Assembly (NCBI GenBank): GCA_043228905.1
Contig: JBHGNT010000016.1
Location: forward strand, 18,042,001 to 18,106,000
Reading direction: 5' to 3'
Source of the DNA: Azolla caroliniana
Lineage: Eukaryota; Polypodiophyta
Length of the DNA: 64,000 nt
The position numbers and the translations under genes were made by a program. The notes under the pieces are model-generated. The model did not search any database. It was not told the DNA's origin and saw only the letters and a program-made list of their open reading frames with translations. Shown piece by piece: positions 10,147 through 23,523 of this stretch. Each line of letters starts with the position of its first letter. The stretch's first letter is position 1.

Positions 10147-11049
10147 TCAACCACGACCTCTAGTTTGTCCACGTCCTCCATATTCTCTCTCCTTCGATGG
10201 TTTAGGGCAAGCATTCTTTAAATGACCAGCTTCACCACAATTGTAGCATTTTCGATTTTCACTTCCGCTTGAATTTGACACCATTAGTGTTGATCGTACC
10301 CCTGGAAGTCCAGTAGTGTCAGAGAGCGGCTTCATTCTACTCTCCTCTTGTATCATAGTCGTAATTGCCTCATCAGGTGTCGGAATTTCAGCCTTGGCTA
10401 GAAGAATTGTCCTTCTTTGATCAAACGATGGGTTGAGATGTTTCAAAAATTGCATGGTTCTTCTTTGAGCAGAAATTTCCTTGCTCTTACATTGAGGATC
10501 ATTGCACATTGTCACAAGCGAGAAATGATCGTATTCTGCCCATAGACGCTCCAACTCTATGGCATATTCCTTAATCATCCTATCTTCCTGCCAAATAGCA
10601 TCTATCTCTTGCTCGATTTGAAATACTCTCATGTTGTTTCCCCTCCTAGCATACGTCTTTTGCAATTTCTCCCATATCGCCTTCACACTTAAAATTCCAT
10701 CAACTGTTGTGGCCATTGATGGAATCATGGAGTTGAGAAGCCACGTGTACAAAGACATGTGGGTAGCTCTCCATGCTTTCCATTCATTGATCGTTATGAC
10801 AAGATGTTCTTTCTCTTCTCCCGTTAGGTAGCCGTCAAGGCTTCTCTCTGCCAAGGCACCTATAATCTAACACGAACAGCTCAAGTATGTGGTTGGTCCA
10901 TCGAGTTTGAACTCAACTGGGAGGAGTTCAAGTTGGGGTGGTGGTTGTGTTCTTGTCACACCTCTAGATGCTACTATCTTAGCTTGCTTCATGTATTTCA
11001 CCAATGTTTTCACCTCATCCTCGTTCAATTTTGAGAACACCTCACCCAT
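10147..11049 (-). pseudogene. Copia B gag
   Basis: Begins at MGEVFSKLNEDEVK (11049), reads to a stop near 10867, then continues from 10854 for 235 codons. It includes the gag core (NEWKAWRATHMSLYTWLLNS, LQKTYARRGNNMRVFQ) and a standard CCHC knuckle CYNCGEAGHLKNAC with an RG-rich tail. One internal stop at the 10855-10866 junction; otherwise well preserved. Confidence 0.85.
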
Positions 11050-11244
11050 CTTCTCAACTTGGTCTATCTCTGCTCTCCTCTTCTGACTTCTTTTCTCAAG
11101 TTACCTCTCAATCACATAGCAATGTCAACCCAAATGGGAAAAAAATCCCCCTTTCCTCTCTTGGATGCTAGGACAGTGTTGTTCCAATCGATGTCATACC
11201 AACAGAAAGGTGGATGTAGGGTTTTTGCAGAGGGGCGGATCTAT

Positions 11245-11256
11245 GCTCTGATACCA
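11245..11256 (-). promoter_or_regulatory. Primer binding site of copia B
   Basis: Minus-strand TGGTATCAGAGC, directly downstream of the minus-strand LTR. Confidence 0.93.
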
Positions 11257-11455
11257 TAAAGAAAAATGAGAAGGCACATATGTTTAGTAATATACATTGG
11301 TATGTCACAACTGAAGGGAGAAAATACAGAGATCGCTTATTTTTACATGAGGAGAAAGTTCCTCTTTATAAAGGCCAAGATATGGCCATTGGGCTAACTA
11401 GCTGTTGGAAATAACTAGTCGTTGGGCTATCCGTTATAACTTTTAAACATTCTCA
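11257..11455 (-). repeat. Copia B 5' LTR
   Basis: A short LTR of about 199 bp, starting TGAGAATG on the minus strand and running to the primer site. It contains a TATA-like TTTATAAAGAGG near 11365-11375. The 3' terminus is not a clean CA, so the exact end is uncertain by a few bases. Confidence 0.75.
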
Positions 11456-12660
11456 ATAGATATCTTCTCTTCCTAGTGCTCACAAAGAAGTTTTCATCAT
11501 AGGAGAGCTCAAACGATATGTCATGTCATTAGAGAAAATACAGAAAAGTGAGTCATCAAACTAAGAAAAAAGTTCTATTACCATCTTTGAGCAAGAGGAT
11601 ATCCCTCTGGCTTTCTCATAAGATGTTTTCACAAAGTTTCCTACTCATCATGGATACCACTACTCACTATGCCCTCACCACACAATGGGGCTAGTCCAAA
11701 TGTATGCAAATTTATGTATTCACCTTGTATCAAAAAACTCCAAATAGGGTGTTTCATTAGATACAAGCTCAAATCTCTACTCCAACAAGTCCCCCTACTC
11801 CTTCCTCACCCCACCACTTACATGTTGGGACCATTGGGAAAAGGCAAAAAAACCATCTAGTACACTATGAAAACTAGTACTCTCCCACTTTTGGTCCATC
11901 TTATGTTAATCCCACATATGACTATTTTTTCACCCCCCTTTCTCTTCTTCCTATATATAAGCACCTTATAACCACTCCTTTAATTGTACCTTGGCATTGA
12001 GGAGCCTCCCTATGAGGCAAAATATATTTTCCCTTGCATAAGTCACAAGCATTTTTTTTAACATTTTGTTAATCAACATGACATTTGTTTAATTAATAAG
12101 ATTCTAACTTTCTATCCTTTGTTGTGTTAATTAGTTTTTTCTCCATTCTCATTTGCATTAGGTTATCTTTTCCAATTCCTTTTATAGTCTAATGATTAGG
12201 GACTAATTCCCACTATCCTAAACCCTAACCCTAATATGTATAATGAGAGCTTTACCTCACAAATCAGCAATATTTAAGAGATTCCATAATGAAAGGGGAA
12301 GGTAGTTCCCTTTATATGTATAGCCAAACTCCTTAGGCACTTGAATAGCAATGTGTTCCCACTTTTCTATTGCCATGTCCCATGGTTCCGCACTTATCCT
12401 ACCCTTAAACAAATTAAAATTAATCTTTAGAGTTTGTCTCTTAGGTTATGCCCATAGCACCATTAGAGCACCCGAGGTTATTTAATGAAAAATATATTAT
12501 TTATATGAGAATATTATGCAAGGAGAATATGGGCAAAGGCCGATAGTCAAACACATAGCCAGACATCAAAGCCGAAAGCCTGAGCCGGATACTAACGCAA
12601 ACAGACACAAGTGAAGGCCAAAGCCGACTGCCAACACTGAAAGTTGAGCTTGAGGCAGGT
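11456..12660. other. Intergenic, nothing recognised
   Basis: AT-rich sequence without a convincing ORF. A TATA-like CTATATATAAGCACC near 11950 may be part of an eroded LTR. Confidence 0.5.
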
Positions 12661-13030
12661 TGAGAATCAAACTCAACTTACCCTAGGGTGTGAACACAGC
12701 TTAAGATTAGGCAAGTGTGTGAACACACCACCACTCTGTAACAATAACTAATGTACAGTCATAGAACATAACTTCTATGACACATAGTTAAAGAGTTAGT
12801 TAAGGTTTTCCCCCTTTCCCGAGAGGGCATTTTAGTGAGAGAGTGTAGACAGAGGGTGACTTTATAAACACCCTCCTCTTTCCCTTTATAACTGTTGGTT
12901 GTCATTCTTGTTCTTGTGAATACATAGTTTTAGTTTTCTATTTTTCCTATCTTGTGACTCTCTTCTCGCCCACACACACACATCTCTAATCTATTTCCAC
13001 ACAACATAATCGTACACTAGATTATTTACA
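12661..13030 (+). repeat. Solo LTR of the copia A family
   Basis: About 370 bp, starting TGAGAATCAAACTCAACTTA and ending GATTATTTACA, matching the ends and much of the interior of the copia A LTR (shared GTGTGAACACA, CATAGAACATA, CACACACATCTCTAAT). No internal region follows. I see no clean target duplication. Confidence 0.8.
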
Positions 13031-15650
13031 ATAGGCACCAAGAAGAATGTCAAAAACTATATAGAGCACCATTTGAGCGAAATAGAGATTCCCACTATCA
13101 CCCTTCTTATTGCCATTTTACATAGACGAACCCTCAAAATATAGTGTAGGAAGAGGGGGTAGTAGATCTAGACTTGTGGGAGCGATGATCTTCGATACTA
13201 CTTTATGCCAATGTTGTTGTGATTTCCTAACACTTTGGAGGGTCTCAAAAGCACATAGATGCTCTCAATACCATTTTGCAATGCTAGGTAGATAGATAGA
13301 GATCTCATAGTGAATCTTGGGAAAACTAAATTGATGGTGGTGCGCATCATCGGTTTATGATTTGGAGGGGCACTTGTGGAATGTTTTTAATAATACGTCT
13401 ACTTAAAGGAGCACCCATGGATTGTGGAGTCATCCCCATGATAGTACACACAAATGTCTTAAGTAGATACTGTTGTTTGTTTTGAGAGGTGTTTCCACCG
13501 CTGTACCATGTCATGCAATTCAAGAACCAAATGTGTTTGGGATTCTATTCTCAAAGAAGTTTAGGTTAACATACAAAATATAATGCAAGATTGAGTGTTG
13601 TCATATTGATTTGAAAAATGTAAATCCATTGACTTCATGTATCACAAGCACCCAACCCACTTAAGTCCAAATAGAGAGAGTACACATGGGGCAAACGAGC
13701 TCATCTAAAAGGATCAGTTCGGAGATATCTGTAAGAAGTAAAGACTAGAAGACACCCAACACCACTCAAAAGGAGAATGAGACACCCACTCCACAAAGAG
13801 ATAAGAGCCATCATTGTGAAGCATGAAATGTTTGAGTAGTTAGGACGCCTCAAACACAATAATACTATCAAGATGAGGCATGTCATGGGGGATTGGATGG
13901 GCCAACATGACTTCTTTATCTTTATTTAGGGTTTGTTAATTCTCATTCTCTGACTTCTTTATCTTTATCTTTATTTAGGGTTTGCCAACATGACTCAAAT
14001 AAGTGAATAGTTTTGGTCTCATAAAACATATTGGCCTCTATTGAGATGTTAATACACTTCGTCGTCTTCTTATTCTCAAACACTAACATTTTGTTGAATA
14101 TTGGATTTGATTTACTTGAGAGTTTAACTACATTTTCCGTTGACATACACATAGGCCAAAGTATTTAATGAACTCTAGTTTGGTTTCTATTAAAATTATT
14201 TATCTTGGACTAAGTCTTAGTCTCAAACACAATGTATTCCTTTCCGGAATACTATCCAAAGGTGTGGTGGGAGGAATGGAATTATATGCACATATGTTCA
14301 TGAATTATCCGGCTACATTCTCCGGTACATATACACAATATCTGGTTATCCGACACACTATCCGGATATGAATTAACACTCGCAAGATCAGAACATAAAA
14401 GTGCAAAAGGCAAATACACAAGATATCGCAACAAAAACTTATATTACTCGCTCTTAATCAAAACAATCCGGACTCCTTATATATAGGTAGCCAATTCTGA
14501 TACAAAACGGTGTTTATCCGTATCCGACACCTCATAATATTTTTTCTTTTTATCTATTTTATTACAACGTTTTGCATTTTCTTTATTTCCTATAATATCT
14601 TTTCGGTTTCTCCTTTATCCGGTTCACACTACTTCCGGATTCCTATTCTCTGTCATTTCACTCCTCCAACTCCGATCACAGCTTCATTGGGCAACAAAAA
14701 ACACACACATTATCATTGAATCATTGGTTGTTTTTTGTCGAGAGGATATTGGTAACAATAGTCCTCTATGCTTACAAAGATTATCTATGAATCATGATAT
14801 ATATGAATATGTAGAAGTACATTATTCGATATCCTTGAAACTTGAAAGAAAGATGAAGGATCATGAATTTCCCTAAAAGACAAAAAGCCATGGGCACATA
14901 TTATTGAGTCTTTTAAATACATTAAAGAAGATAAATTACTTGTGGACGTACCACCAAGGTTAGTACAAGTGGACATTAAACTTTCCCTTCACAATATCAT
15001 GAATTGCTTCATCTTCCTCTTCTTTATCCACATTGGAAAAGGCATGTATGTGGTTGATTATGCAATGCATTTCTTCCTTAGAGAACTCATTAATTCAACC
15101 TTCAGCATGTAAAGTTTGTTAAGTGGTTTATCATGCATCATCATATCATGACTAGAAACTGACAGATACCACACTTGCTCAAACCATAGAAATGTGTTAG
15201 ATATCTAAATCTCAATGCTTCTTGTAAAGACATATAAATGTTGATTTCACTTTAACTCCAATGGCGATTATTATTAAGGTTACACTTGCTTATGATATTG
15301 TTCGTGCAATGTTGTTGAATCATGTTTTGGCCAAACAAAAGTATCGAAATAGCTTATTCATGGTTCCCATAAAATTTTCTTTCCAACCCCTCTTACTTCA
15401 ACCGATTCTTGGTTAATTTTAAAAACTTCATGTTTGAAGGACTAATTTGAACTACGTTATTGTTCAACTCCATTTTGCCTAATTCCTTAGGAAACTAATT
15501 TAGTGGTATGTTTATATCGTTTATAAATCTATTGGTTTATTCTTATGTAACACATTTATTATACCTTACTCACATTTATGTTTTGGTGAGCTTGAGTCAT
15601 TAAAATACTTGTTAGATGTAACCAACCTAAATTGTAACATTTGAATCTCT
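13031..15650. other. Intergenic, no gene recognised
   Basis: Short ORFs only. A direct repeat of TTTATCTTTATTTAGGGTTTG occurs near 13915-13985, and several CCGGA-containing inverted motifs lie near 14240-14370. No protein family recognised. Confidence 0.5.
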
Positions 15651-15654
15651 CGTA

Positions 15655-15699
15655 TATACATACATACATACATACATACATACATACATACATGCATAC

Positions 15700-15735
<36 letters not shown>

Positions 15736-15738
15736 CCA
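15655..15738. repeat. (CATA)n-(TA)n microsatellite
   Basis: About fifteen CATA units with one CATG variant, followed by a TA run. Confidence 0.95.
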
Positions 15739-15926
15739 AAAACTGGTATATATTTAATTTTCTACTCGCTGTCGAGTCTCTAAAGGCAAAGAGACTTATT
15801 TCCTTCACATTCCTGACTCTAGAGTCCACACATCAAAGATTTGCACACACAACTTCTTAGGATTTGCTTAAGCCAAACAAATGGTTTCACTCTCAAAAAT
15901 TCTGACACATGATGAAAATAAAAGAA

Positions 15927-16046
<120 letters not shown>

Positions 16047-16448
16047 TTTGAGAAAACATTTCCGTGGCTAAATGGGAAGTTGTTTTAAATGTCCTTCGAG
16101 GTTAGTATGCATTCATGTATAGACAATGATGGAATTTGTAGGTGATATGGATGTAATTCACTTCTAGGGGTCATTGCGCCTTTCCTTGACCTTTAACAAC
16201 ACTTTCTTCCTTTATACTAGCTTGTCATTATTGTGGCTATACCTAACCATTCATACAAAGTTTTGCACCTTCATGCATTACCAAAGGTTTTTATTTTTCA
16301 TACCTACTCACAACTACCCCGAAGCTGGAAATTTTGGTAAATTTTCTTATAATGAATATAAACACTTTTACATTGCCTAAACAAGGCCCAAATTTTGTTA
16401 CAAAGAACAATTTTTCTCTCACAAAGTTTTACGTTAAATTGACTTCGA

Positions 16449-16548
16449 NNNNNNNNNNNNNNNNNNNNNNNNNNNNNNNNNNNNNNNNNNNNNNNNNNNN
16501 NNNNNNNNNNNNNNNNNNNNNNNNNNNNNNNNNNNNNNNNNNNNNNNN
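16449..16548. other. 100-N assembly gap flanked by a duplicated sequence
   Basis: Exactly 100 N. The 410 bases before the gap (from the AG tract to GACTTCGA at 16448) are repeated after it (16551-16971) at a constant offset of 523, with no difference found in the stretches compared. This is most simply an unmerged contig overlap. Confidence 0.9.
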
Positions 16549-16971
16549 AAGAGAGAGAGAGAGATTTAATTTGAGAAAACATTTCCGTGGCTAAATGGGA
16601 AGTTGTTTTAAATGTCCTTCGAGGTTAGTATGCATTCATGTATAGACAATGATGGAATTTGTAGGTGATATGGATGTAATTCACTTCTAGGGGTCATTGC
16701 GCCTTTCCTTGACCTTTAACAACACTTTCTTCCTTTATACTAGCTTGTCATTATTGTGGCTATACCTAACCATTCATACAAAGTTTTGCACCTTCATGCA
16801 TTACCAAAGGTTTTTATTTTTCATACCTACTCACAACTACCCCGAAGCTGGAAATTTTGGTAAATTTTCTTATAATGAATATAAACACTTTTACATTGCC
16901 TAAACAAGGCCCAAATTTTGTTACAAAGAACAATTTTTCTCTCACAAAGTTTTACGTTAAATTGACTTCGA

Positions 16972-18735
16972 ATTCACGATGTTAGCTATAGTGCAAACTA
17001 ATAATAAAAAATATACATCACTTACTATTATACAAGTTAATGAGTCTACGTTGCTTGTTTATCTCTTTTGGGTGTATTTTCATAAGCTAAGTTGTTAGGA
17101 ATTATGTTTTTGACATATTTATGTATCGTGAGAACCCCTTGTCAAGAGTTGATCTAATATTCACTAAAATATTCTTGGGGTATGATTCCTTTGATCTATG
17201 TATTGTAGTCCTTACCATTCTTTTGTGGACAACATGATGTTGGATTAGGAAAGAATATGAGACCAATATTCAAATGTTTCACAAAATATTTTGTTGTTGA
17301 TGTCCCTTGCATTGGATATGTAGGGATTGACCCAGTGGGAGCTCACCTTGACATCGGCGCTCTGACTTATGGAAAAGAGACCAATTTTGGCTTCTCCAAC
17401 CAACAAAGACGTCTAGGAAGAATACAAGATAAATACATTTGCAAGATCGGCATTGATGGCATATGGAATTTGAGGAAGAATACTTTTCTACACATTGTCG
17501 CCTACTAAAAAAATATCGACATTGATAATCACCATGTCTATGATGTTGTGCAAAGGTGTATGTAATTTTGCTCTAGGAACAATACAAAAAAAACACATGT
17601 ACGTCTTAGATGTTGAGATTAAATCACATATATCCAATGTCAATACATGTCATTATTGCATTGACATGTTTGAGTAATCTATACATTTATATTTGGAACT
17701 AAAATTATAGTTTGGGCAATGAAGATCGTTGACAAAGGCACAATGTCATTCACCTTGCCTCCCCAGAGTTAAGGTAATATCGTCTCTATACTTTAGTCTT
17801 AAAGCAAGGTTTAAGATCTCAAGGCCAAAATCCAATACATGATTTTTCTCCCAACTCATTAACCACTTCATTGCTAGGGCATGGACTTTATCATGCAAAG
17901 GAATCTTTTAAATGAATGAATTGAAGATCTAGGGGAAGCTTTATGAAATATTGTACATTTTATCTAGGATTTGGATTAAAAAGAACAATGTACCCATTAT
18001 CAACTTGATTTCATTGTAGTTTATAATTGTTGTGAGTATGTTTGATAACGTATTGAATTGCGTGATCATGAAACACAAGGCTTTTTCCTCATGCTTAGTT
18101 CATTAAAGAATGCAACCTAAGTTTAAAAAGAGAAAAAAGGAAAATCAATTTTACTTTTATCCACACTTACCAACATGATAAGTTAACATAAATGAAAGTC
18201 AAGTAACTAATTAATCATTGATACTTTTATAGCCAAACATGTCAAATATAATTATGCAAAGTTTGTGCCATCAAAATTTTGGCCCTCCAATTTTGCCTCC
18301 CTAGATCTTGAAGTCCTTGAGGAAGCTTCCTATGTGGGATGAGACATTTGTCGCCAATTGCGGCTAAGCATATCAAAGAATACTATTACTGGACTAACAT
18401 ATCTAAGATACACATGGTTAAGTCTACTAAACTACTAGTTCTTGTTATAATTCATAAAGTCATTCTGATTTAAACTCGTCTTTCTCTAACTAATCAAGGG
18501 TTTTTAGCTAATCTTAATTCACTTAATAAGCTAAACGTCATGTTAATGCTGTGACCACCACCTCTTCGTTCCAAAATTTCTCTAAAACCATAATGGTTCT
18601 GCCTTGAGACACACATATCCCACATGTTAACCCGACACTTTGATGTATATGATTTCTATGGCATGGTTCAAACTTCTACATAGGGTAGTTTGTCCCATCA
18701 CGAGAGAAAATTTGTGTTTTAGTAGGTGAAATAGG
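16972..18735. other. Intergenic, no gene recognised
   Basis: AT-rich; the longest ORF, 17257-17508 (83 aa), has no recognisable domain. Confidence 0.5.
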
Positions 18736-18741
18736 TCAAAA

Positions 18742-18990
18742 TAATTGTTGTGGATGACAAGAGCAATTAACATCATGATAGCATGGAATCACAAGCAGAA
18801 TGTGAGAATTGATTAAGAGTATGAGAGAGAAGAAAGAAAGAAAGAAAGATATATTAACGTCTTCTAAGGCCAAAATTGGCCCATGAGACAAATGGTTTAC
18901 AACAAAAAATGGGATATTTACCCATTCATTGAAAGTAAAAAATAAAAATAAGATAAAAATAGAGTTTAAGCTAAATAGTTCTAGTAAAAT
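18742..18990 (-). repeat. LTR remnant related to 23262-23523
   Basis: On the minus strand it reads CATTCTGCTTGTGATTCCAT, ATGCTA and GATGTTAATTGCTCT then CCACAACA, the same series of words as the end of the LTR at 23262-23523. Another eroded relative may lie near 27870-27960 in the AMMECR1 intron. Confidence 0.55.
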
Positions 18991-19054
18991 AACAAGCATG
19001 TTCTATATAAAAAACATGTTCTACAATGAAAATGATGTTATATTAGGCCTAATT

Positions 19055-20298
19055 TCATTTCAATCCAAATCTCTCTAAGAGAAGCGGGAGGTCAAAGGAT
19101 TGCGATGTGGATGTGGCCCGTGGTCCCAATGTAAAAGGTACCCCAACCATAGCTTTTGGTCGACGTAGCTCACGTTCCCTTATCTTCTTAATCTTTTCTA
19201 CTCCACGTTGACTTGTTTTGAAGCCCAACATCCGAGGGCATTTGGTTGTTCTTTGCATTTCTGCTTCCTCAAGAGAGAGTCCGAGCGGCGTAAGTGTATC
19301 CACATTCATCGTCTCCCATTGTTCCTGAAAAATTACACTAGTTACATGTTGATGAATAGTAAAAGGGTTATGGTTAACACTTTGTAATTTATTCTCCCTA
19401 TGTTGTTTTACCTCTAAGATATACCTACATAGTCTCTTTACACTCGGGGTATCTAATAGTTTGGAGAGGGTAGGAGGGGGTCCTAATATGTCTTGGTATT
19501 CAGCCCATATCTCGGCATAAGTTGAGCACTTGCATGTGAAGTGATACTCATCTCTATCTCTCTGTGGCATAACCTACATAGCCTTTCCTCTCTAGGGACT
19601 CTATTAGCCCGACCATTCTCAATCTCAAGTTGATGAGATGATATCCTAAGTTGTCCAATGGCCACCCTTAGTGCATTTTGATAAGAATGTATCTAGATAT
19701 CTTGGTCGTGTAATAAAACCTAACTTAGAGAAGTGCAAGAACTGTTCCTTATAGTACAACATTTTAGATGGGAGTGGCTCTCGTGGGGTGATCCATTTAT
19801 ATCGAGTGTAAATTTGCCATATTTCTTGGCGTATCACTTTATTATGGTCTTCATGAGAGATTAGGGTTTGATCAATCCCATGGTTGTACTTATGGGGAGG
19901 TATGTTATTAATGTCTATGCCGTTTGCAGTAACCAACTCACCACGGTGCTATACCAAGAGCTAGTGTCTCCAGATGCATGTAGGGATCGGGATGCCTCAA
20001 AGGCTCGACGAGATATCCTATCTTGTAGTTGGCTATGTATCCGATGAATAAAAACTACCACTTGAAAGAGTGCTTCTACTAACATTGGGGGTAGACTGAA
20101 CTTTGCTCTATTAATGTCATGTGGTACTGTCGATTTGCTTCGGAGTCGACATGATAACATCGTCACCAAAGGTCTCTCTAATTGCGTCCACATGAAATAT
20201 GGTAGACTTAAAGCCCATACTACTAATGCATACATGAGGGAAGGGGTCACTAATGAGTCGAAGAGCCATCCCTTAGTCCATGGCTCTTGAAAGTATGC
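19055..20298 (-). pseudogene. LINE C-terminal region with zinc finger
   Basis: Four overlapping minus-strand pieces in different frames. The end contains REERLCRLCHRE and, after a frameshift, DEYHFTCKC, together a CCHC finger typical of LINE ORF2 C-termini. The RT gene of this element lies directly upstream. Confidence 0.75.
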
Positions 20299-21700
20299 CT
20301 AGTGGCATTGTCTCTCTAAGAGTGAGAGGGATGCATACCCTCGCGTTAGCCTATCTTTGATTGCTCGAGTCATTGAGAATTTACTTGAGCGAGCACTAAA
20401 AGTGACTCCATATGATCCCACTACCTCAACTAGTTTATGAGAGAGGATTAGGTGACATTTACTCCTAACTCGGGATGATGTATGAAAGATAAGGACTTTA
20501 GTTTTCGCTAGATTCGCTACTAGTCCTCGTTGTGTACAAAAGTCATCTAGGGCATTAAGATGCTTTTGTAGGTCGTGTTCCGACTTCGAGAGCAAGACAA
20601 TGTCGTCTGCGTAGAGTAAGAGACTAACTTGTGTATCCCCAATAGGTATGAGTCCCTTGCCTCCCTTACAAGCAATAAAATCAGTGATCTCATCAATGTA
20701 GATCCCAAAAAGAGTTGGTGATAGGGGGCAACCCTGTTTTACACCAATGGTGTTGGTGAAACAATCAGATAGGTTACTCGGGCATCTTACGCACCCAGAG
20801 ACTTGCTCATATAGGGCATAAATGGCCCAGATCATGTAATTTGGTATCTCCAAGCTCTTAAGTCTATCAAACAACCTCCCCTTGGGAACTGTGTCAAAGG
20901 TTTTACAGAAGTCCACAAAGCAACAATATAGTTTCTTCTTACGAGCCTTTGTCTGGTCAATTAAGCACCTAAGTGTGAAGATATGGTCAATAGTGGAGAA
21001 GGCTCGTCTAAAACCAGCTTGTTCAGGTGCTCGAAGACTTAATGTTTCCATATAATCGCTGAGCTCCGCTTCCATTACAACACCATATAGTTTAGCGAGC
21101 GTATGACCTATCATAATGGTCCTATATGTATTTGGGTCCATTGGGTCCCCTCCTTTATGTATAGGGGCCACTGTGTTCATGGCCCATTGTGGTGGAAAAC
21201 CCTCAGCGAGGGCGCGGTTGAAGATTAGAGTGAGAAAGGGGGCTATGCACTCTCGAGCATATAAGATGTGCTCAGCTCGCAATCCTGTGTGGTCCATGGA
21301 TTTCCTATATTGTAATTTTTTTATGGCCTTCGTGACCCTAGAGGTCGTGAAAAATGTCCCCATGGTAGGTCGAGGTGTGGAAGGCATTGGAATGGGTTGT
21401 TGGTTCAGGACATGGTAGAGTCACTCGCTATATGTGTGCCAAATATTGGGATCCTCGATGGGTGCTTGTGGTCACGGTTCCCGTAGTCTCTTCCATGCAA
21501 GGGCGCAATCCCTACTCATGAGCATATGGTAGAGTTCTCAATATTGAGATGCTTCGCAAACTCGTCTTTTACGATGTGTCACCTTGCGCATCTCTTTGCG
21601 AGCCTATACTGAGGAAATAGTACCACTAAGTCGCGACAGTTTAAGTTGTCTATACAACTCTCTACAATCCCCATCATACCACTTGTTCTGTGGCATAGAC
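20299..21700 (-). pseudogene. LINE reverse transcriptase
   Basis: The open part, 20299-21387 (362 aa), carries the full RT series: DHTGLRAEHILYA, FNRALAEGFPPQW, YRTIMIGHTLAKLYG, QAGFRRAFSTIDH, CCFVDFCKTFDTVP, GVKQGCPLSPTLF and the catalytic LLLYADDIVLLS. The usual FRKAFD is FCKTFD. Upstream of 21387 an interrupted stretch (MPQNKWYDGDCRELYRQLK) links to the endonuclease. Catalytic aspartates are present but the frame is interrupted on both sides. Confidence 0.88.
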
Positions 21701-22289
21701 TCTATTCTACTATGATTGGAGTCTTTTGCGTATGGGAAGCTACTAATTGTTGTTGAGTGAAGGATGTGTGTGAGTTTTGTAGTGAGGGTCTCTAAGGCAA
21801 GGAAGACTCAAGAAAGGAGAGATGGGCTTGAACATGTCGAGAGTAGATGTCAGGGAGCTCATGCGTGAAATGTATTATGGTGTGATGGGTTGGTTGACTA
21901 GAGTTGGTGGCGTGGGAGGTGTCACGACTCACATTTTAGCTCAAAGTATAGGAAGTTATGGTCTGCACCAATGGGGCATGGTACGGGATTCTAAGGGTCT
22001 AGGTCATACTATTACTTTGATGTTAATTCCGACAATGGGTCGTGTAACTATATTCATTACATACTCGTATTACATATAGTTTTGGGTCTATTTCTTGTGT
22101 TGGTATTATGTGATTGTTGTCCCTTATGCAATTGATGTGGTGAAACATTCTCTGTGTACTAGCAAAAGGAAGAGACCTTCCTTACGTAACATATTTGAAA
22201 TCCTGTTTTCCGGTATCGCCCTGACCACCACGTACCACAACTCTTGGTCCGATTTCGGCTAGGAAATCGAAGGTGTCGCCTCTGGGAAG

Positions 22290-22345
22290 GAAGGCAACAC
22301 AATTTGGCACGCCTGGTGGGACTCGAACCCACGTTTAACTATTTA
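22290..22345. other. Primer-site-like and tRNA T-arm-like sequence
   Basis: TTTGGCACGCCTGGTGGGAC resembles the sequence that follows the 5' LTR in some plant gypsy elements. It runs into GGACTCGAACCCACG, whose reverse strand contains a perfect B box (GGTTCGAGTCC). No A box seen. Confidence 0.45.
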
Positions 22346-22576
22346 CACAAATAACCTTTACAACATATATATGTCCATTATCATGTAACCATTACAGTTT
22401 AACACTCCCTCGTAATCAGCATATAAAGTGTAGTTGAGTCAACTAATCCTTGTTAGAATAAACTTCAAACCCATTTGAGTGTGCAAAAGATTGGAATCAA
22501 TCTGCCATAAGATTTTTCATCATGGAATCATACATGATAATGGATGAAAGGACAAGATCTTCTCATGAGTGATGAA

Positions 22577-23230
22577 AATGACAACTCTTCAATTATTATT
22601 GGGGCTAGTAGCTGTTGCAAACCTAGAGCTTCTTCAACTAGATGTAAAGACGACCTTCTTTCACGGTGATCTTGACAAGGAAGTTTATATGGAAGAAGTT
22701 GAAGGTTTCACATCAACCGGCTAGGAACATCCAGTCTCCTGACCTCAAGAAGACTCTATATGGCCTTAAGTAGGCATCCGAGTAGTGATCTATAAAAAAT
22801 TGAACAACTTCATGCAATCAATCGGATTTTCTCGGATTGAAGAGAACCACAACCATATTCCAAAGACATATATGATGGTTTAGATGTCTATCTCATCCTA
22901 TACTTGAAAGATATGTTGTTCATCCTCTACGTGAATTTCACAATGAAGGACTTAGATCCCTCATTACATATCCTAGGGTTGAAGATCATAGGACATAAAA
23001 CCACTCGACAATTGTATTTGTCTCAGACTAATTACATTTGAAATTTTTTGGATAAATACAACATGGATTCAGCCAAATTGCAATGACACTACTATCATGC
23101 AACCTCACACTCTTTGATGTATGAAATGGTCGCAACACAACCAGCCTTCGCGCATGTGGTTGGTACAGTAACCAGATTTATGCTCAACCTCAGTTGACCA
23201 CATTAGGATTCATACTCTTATATGCGTATT
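22577..23230 (+). pseudogene. Copia RT fragment
   Basis: MTTLQLLLGLVAVANLELLQLDVKTTFFHGDL followed by a stop-ridden region with SIWP and later MYEMVATQPAFAHVVG, the usual order of copia RT. It most resembles the copia Y family. Heavily decayed. In the interests of length only short motifs are quoted: LDVKTTFFHGDL is the clearest. Confidence 0.75.
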
Positions 23231-23261
23231 GTTTTCAAGCTAACATTATGATTCTAAGTCT

Positions 23262-23523
23262 TGTTAAATTATAGTGTGTACATTATAATGGACACATGCA
23301 AGTTGTAAGGGCTATTTGTGTAAATAGCTAAAAGGATTCGGTTAACTCTAAATATATCATAGATATATATACTAGTAAACTCTCCTTTTTTTGAACTTGT
23401 GAAAGTAATCATGTATGCCTCCAATAGTCTTTCACTCACTCTAACTCATACTCTAATCTATTCTCACATTTTGCTTGTGATTTCATGCTATTTTGATGTT
23501 AATTGCTCTCCTCCACCACAACA
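23262..23523 (+). repeat. LTR with adjoining primer-site-like sequence
   Basis: Starts TGTTAAATTATAG, ends in CACCACAACA, followed by TTTGGTGTTAGAGC, a degraded form of TGGTATCAGAGC. Probably a 5' LTR whose internal region has been lost. Confidence 0.55.

Larger units (their letters stand above)
1..11455 (-). mobile_element. Copia B, decayed Ty1/copia element split by copia A
   Basis: A minus-strand copia element enters from the left edge and ends at its 5' LTR near 11455. Order from high to low coordinates: LTR, primer site, gag with a CCHC knuckle, protease, integrase, then the start of the RT region. It is cut between the post-integrase region and RT by the plus-strand element at 551-8588. 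The reading frame on both sides joins across that insertion: the protein ending in NMREGD at 8589 continues as NGERLRKIG at about 548. The 3' part of RT, RNase H and the 3' LTR lie outside the window. Frameshifts and stops show it is dead. Confidence 0.9.
19055..22080 (-). mobile_element. LINE, 5'-eroded, minus strand
   Basis: Non-LTR retrotransposon. Upstream (about 21900-22080) a trace of the endonuclease C-terminus is visible (GADHNFLYFELKC); the RT follows, then a C-terminal zinc-finger region. No poly(A) tail is evident at the 19055 end. Many frameshifts. A second fragment of the same family lies at 32498-32685. Confidence 0.85.

Noticed and set aside
12205-12235. Telomere-like CCCTAA units
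   Set aside because: Only two to three units; not enough for an interstitial telomere repeat.
16304-16594. ORFs crossing the N gap
   Set aside because: They consist largely of unknown residues and microsatellite translation.
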